This document shows, in pieces, positions 12,520 through 13,678 of a stretch of 13,678 nt of DNA. The notes beneath the pieces are model-generated. The model searched no databases. It was not told where the DNA came from and was given only the letters and a program-made list of their open reading frames with translations. Position 1 is the first letter of the stretch, and every line of letters begins with the position of its first letter. The stretch is taken from assembly GCA_030609245.1 (NCBI GenBank), contig JAUWCP010000044.1, forward strand, positions 1 to 13,678, written 5' to 3'. The position numbers and the translations under genes were made by a program. This stretch comes from Hyphomicrobium sp. GTDB lineage: Bacteria > Pseudomonadota > Alphaproteobacteria > Rhizobiales > Hyphomicrobiaceae.

Positions 12520-13678
12520 CGACAGAAGGGCTCGCCTCCGCTCTTCAAATCCGTGACTGGCGGTTGCCGCGCCTATTGGGAATCGCGGTGCGTGAGCTGC
12601 GCAGCGGACTTTCGGGCTTTCGGATCTTCATCGGTTGCGTTGCGCTTGGCGTTACGGTGATCACCGGCGTGGGAGCGGTCTCCGACGCCTTGCGCGCCGG
12701 CTTCGAGCGCCAAGGCGAAGCGATCTTAGGTGGCGATGCAACGCTGTCGCGTATGCATGTGCGTTCCCAAGGGGCTGAGCGCGCCGTGCTTTCGAACCTT
12801 GGCACGTTAAGCGAAACCGCGACCATGCGTACAATGGCGCGACGGACCGACGGATCGGACCAGGCACTCGCCGAGCTGAAGATCGTGGACGCCAAATATC
12901 CCCTCGTCGGTGCGGTGGAGCTGGGCAATGTCGTGCCACTGCAAGAGGCGCTGCGCCGCGGTGCTGTGGTCGATCCCATTCTTCTGGAACGTCTCGCCCT
13001 CAGGGTTGGCGACCACATGAAACTCGGAACCGAGGAGGTGGAGATCAGCGGTGCCATCAAGTCGGTGCCTGACGCCATTGCCGACCGGTTGACCTACGGG
13101 CCGCGCGTCTTGATCTCGCTTGAGACGCTGGAGAAGACCGGTCTTGTGAGACCCGGCACGCTTATCCGCTGGCGTTACGCGCTGAAGCTCGATCCCAGCC
13201 GGTCTGCGAGCGAAGATGAGCTGCTGGCGCTGCGTGAGCGAGTCAATTCTGAGTTGCCCGAGTCTGGATTCACGATTCGCGATCGGCGCGATCCTTCTCC
13301 GCGGGTCAGCCAGGTGCTGGAGCGCCTGCGCCAATTCCTGACGCTCATCGGTCTCACAGCGCTGCTCGTTGGCGGCGTCGGCGTTGCCAACGCAGTTGCC
13401 ACCTTCATCGACAAGCGCCGCAAAGTGATCGCGACGATGAAGAGTGTCGGAGCCACGAGCCGCATGGTGCTCACCGTCTTCCTCGTCCAGATCATCGTGG
13501 TTTCCGTGATCGGCATCGCCATCGGATTGCTGCTCGGGACCCTGTTCCCCATCGTCTTGAATGAGCTTTACGGAGACATCCTGCCGATCCAGGTCGAGAT
13601 CACCGTGTCGGATCTGAGCATTCTCTCTGACGCTGTATACGGCTTTGCCGTTGCGATGCTCTTTGCGATTTGGCCGCT
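12516..13678 (+). CDS. ybbP: FtsX-like ABC transporter permease, YbbP-type, 3'-truncated by the window edge
   Basis: Inner-membrane partner of the preceding ATPase. The frame stays open from the ATG at 12516 to the end of the window, 387 codons, so roughly the first half of a YbbP-sized permease (about 800 residues in E. coli) is present. A first membrane segment lies at about 35-55 (RIFIGCVALGVTVITGVGAV), followed by a periplasmic domain to about 270 containing ILGGDATLSR and KSVPDAIADRL. FtsX-type membrane segments follow at about 275-296 and 318-342, with the cytoplasmic coupling stretch IDKRRKVIATMKSVGATSR between them, and a further segment begins near 373. The ATGA overlap with the ATPase gene implies coupled translation. 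Transported or extracted substrate is unknown; proximity to tesA favours lipids or other hydrophobic esters. Confidence 0.92.

Noticed and set aside
12545..13334. Two overlapping minus-strand open frames of about 175 codons within the permease gene
   Set aside because: The plus strand here encodes a continuous FtsX-type permease with coherent membrane segments; the antisense frames are Arg/Ser-rich and match nothing.

Overview
The window is a GC-rich chromosomal segment of an alphaproteobacterium, most likely in the Rhizobiales/Hyphomicrobiales. The assignment rests on gene content and order: ppsR-maf-aroE-coaE-dnaQ facing secB-fxsA, with a Tim44-like gene, mltA and an Smr gene divergent from them. 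From general knowledge this order is typical of the group and is often found near the chromosome origin; IalB-family and DUF2865 proteins also fit. No mobile element, integrase, tRNA, rRNA, CRISPR array or prophage gene was found. Genes are tightly packed, with ATGA and TAATG overlaps.

Layout. (1) Bases 1-3335, plus strand: the 3' part of ppsR, then maf, aroE, coaE and dnaQ, overlapping or nearly so, probably one transcript of housekeeping genes (PPDK/PEP synthase control, nucleotide sanitation, shikimate, CoA, DNA proofreading). (2) Bases 3355-4432, minus strand: fxsA then secB. (3) Bases 4433-4675: the largest gene-free gap, a divergent control region. (4) Bases 4676-7401, plus strand: Tim44-like membrane protein, MltA lytic transglycosylase and Smr-domain protein. 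(5) Bases 7405-8552, minus strand: a small SPOUT RNA methyltransferase and an IalB-like secreted protein. (6) Bases 8659-10431, plus strand: a zinc-less quinone oxidoreductase-like enzyme and a secreted six-cysteine DUF2865 protein. (7) Bases 10432-11724, minus strand: tesA (GDSL esterase) and thpR (2H phosphoesterase). (8) Bases 11824-13678, plus strand: an ABC ATPase and the 5' part of its FtsX-like permease (YbbA/YbbP type), divergent from tesA as a recognisable YbbAP-TesA neighbourhood.

Together the middle of the window looks like an envelope set: SecB delivers preproteins, the Tim44-like and FxsA proteins sit in the inner membrane, MltA remodels peptidoglycan, and YbbAP/TesA probably act on hydrophobic or lipid substrates at the inner membrane and periplasm.

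This is mostly an ordinary core region and I do not see a convincing new defence, mobile or biosynthetic system. The points worth a second look are small: a possible pseudoknot leader in the 4433-4675 gap, strong inverted repeats inside aroE and smr, an A8 run forming a possible slippery site in smr, operator-like repeats in divergent promoter regions, hairpins at convergent gene junctions, and the uncharacterised DUF2865 protein.
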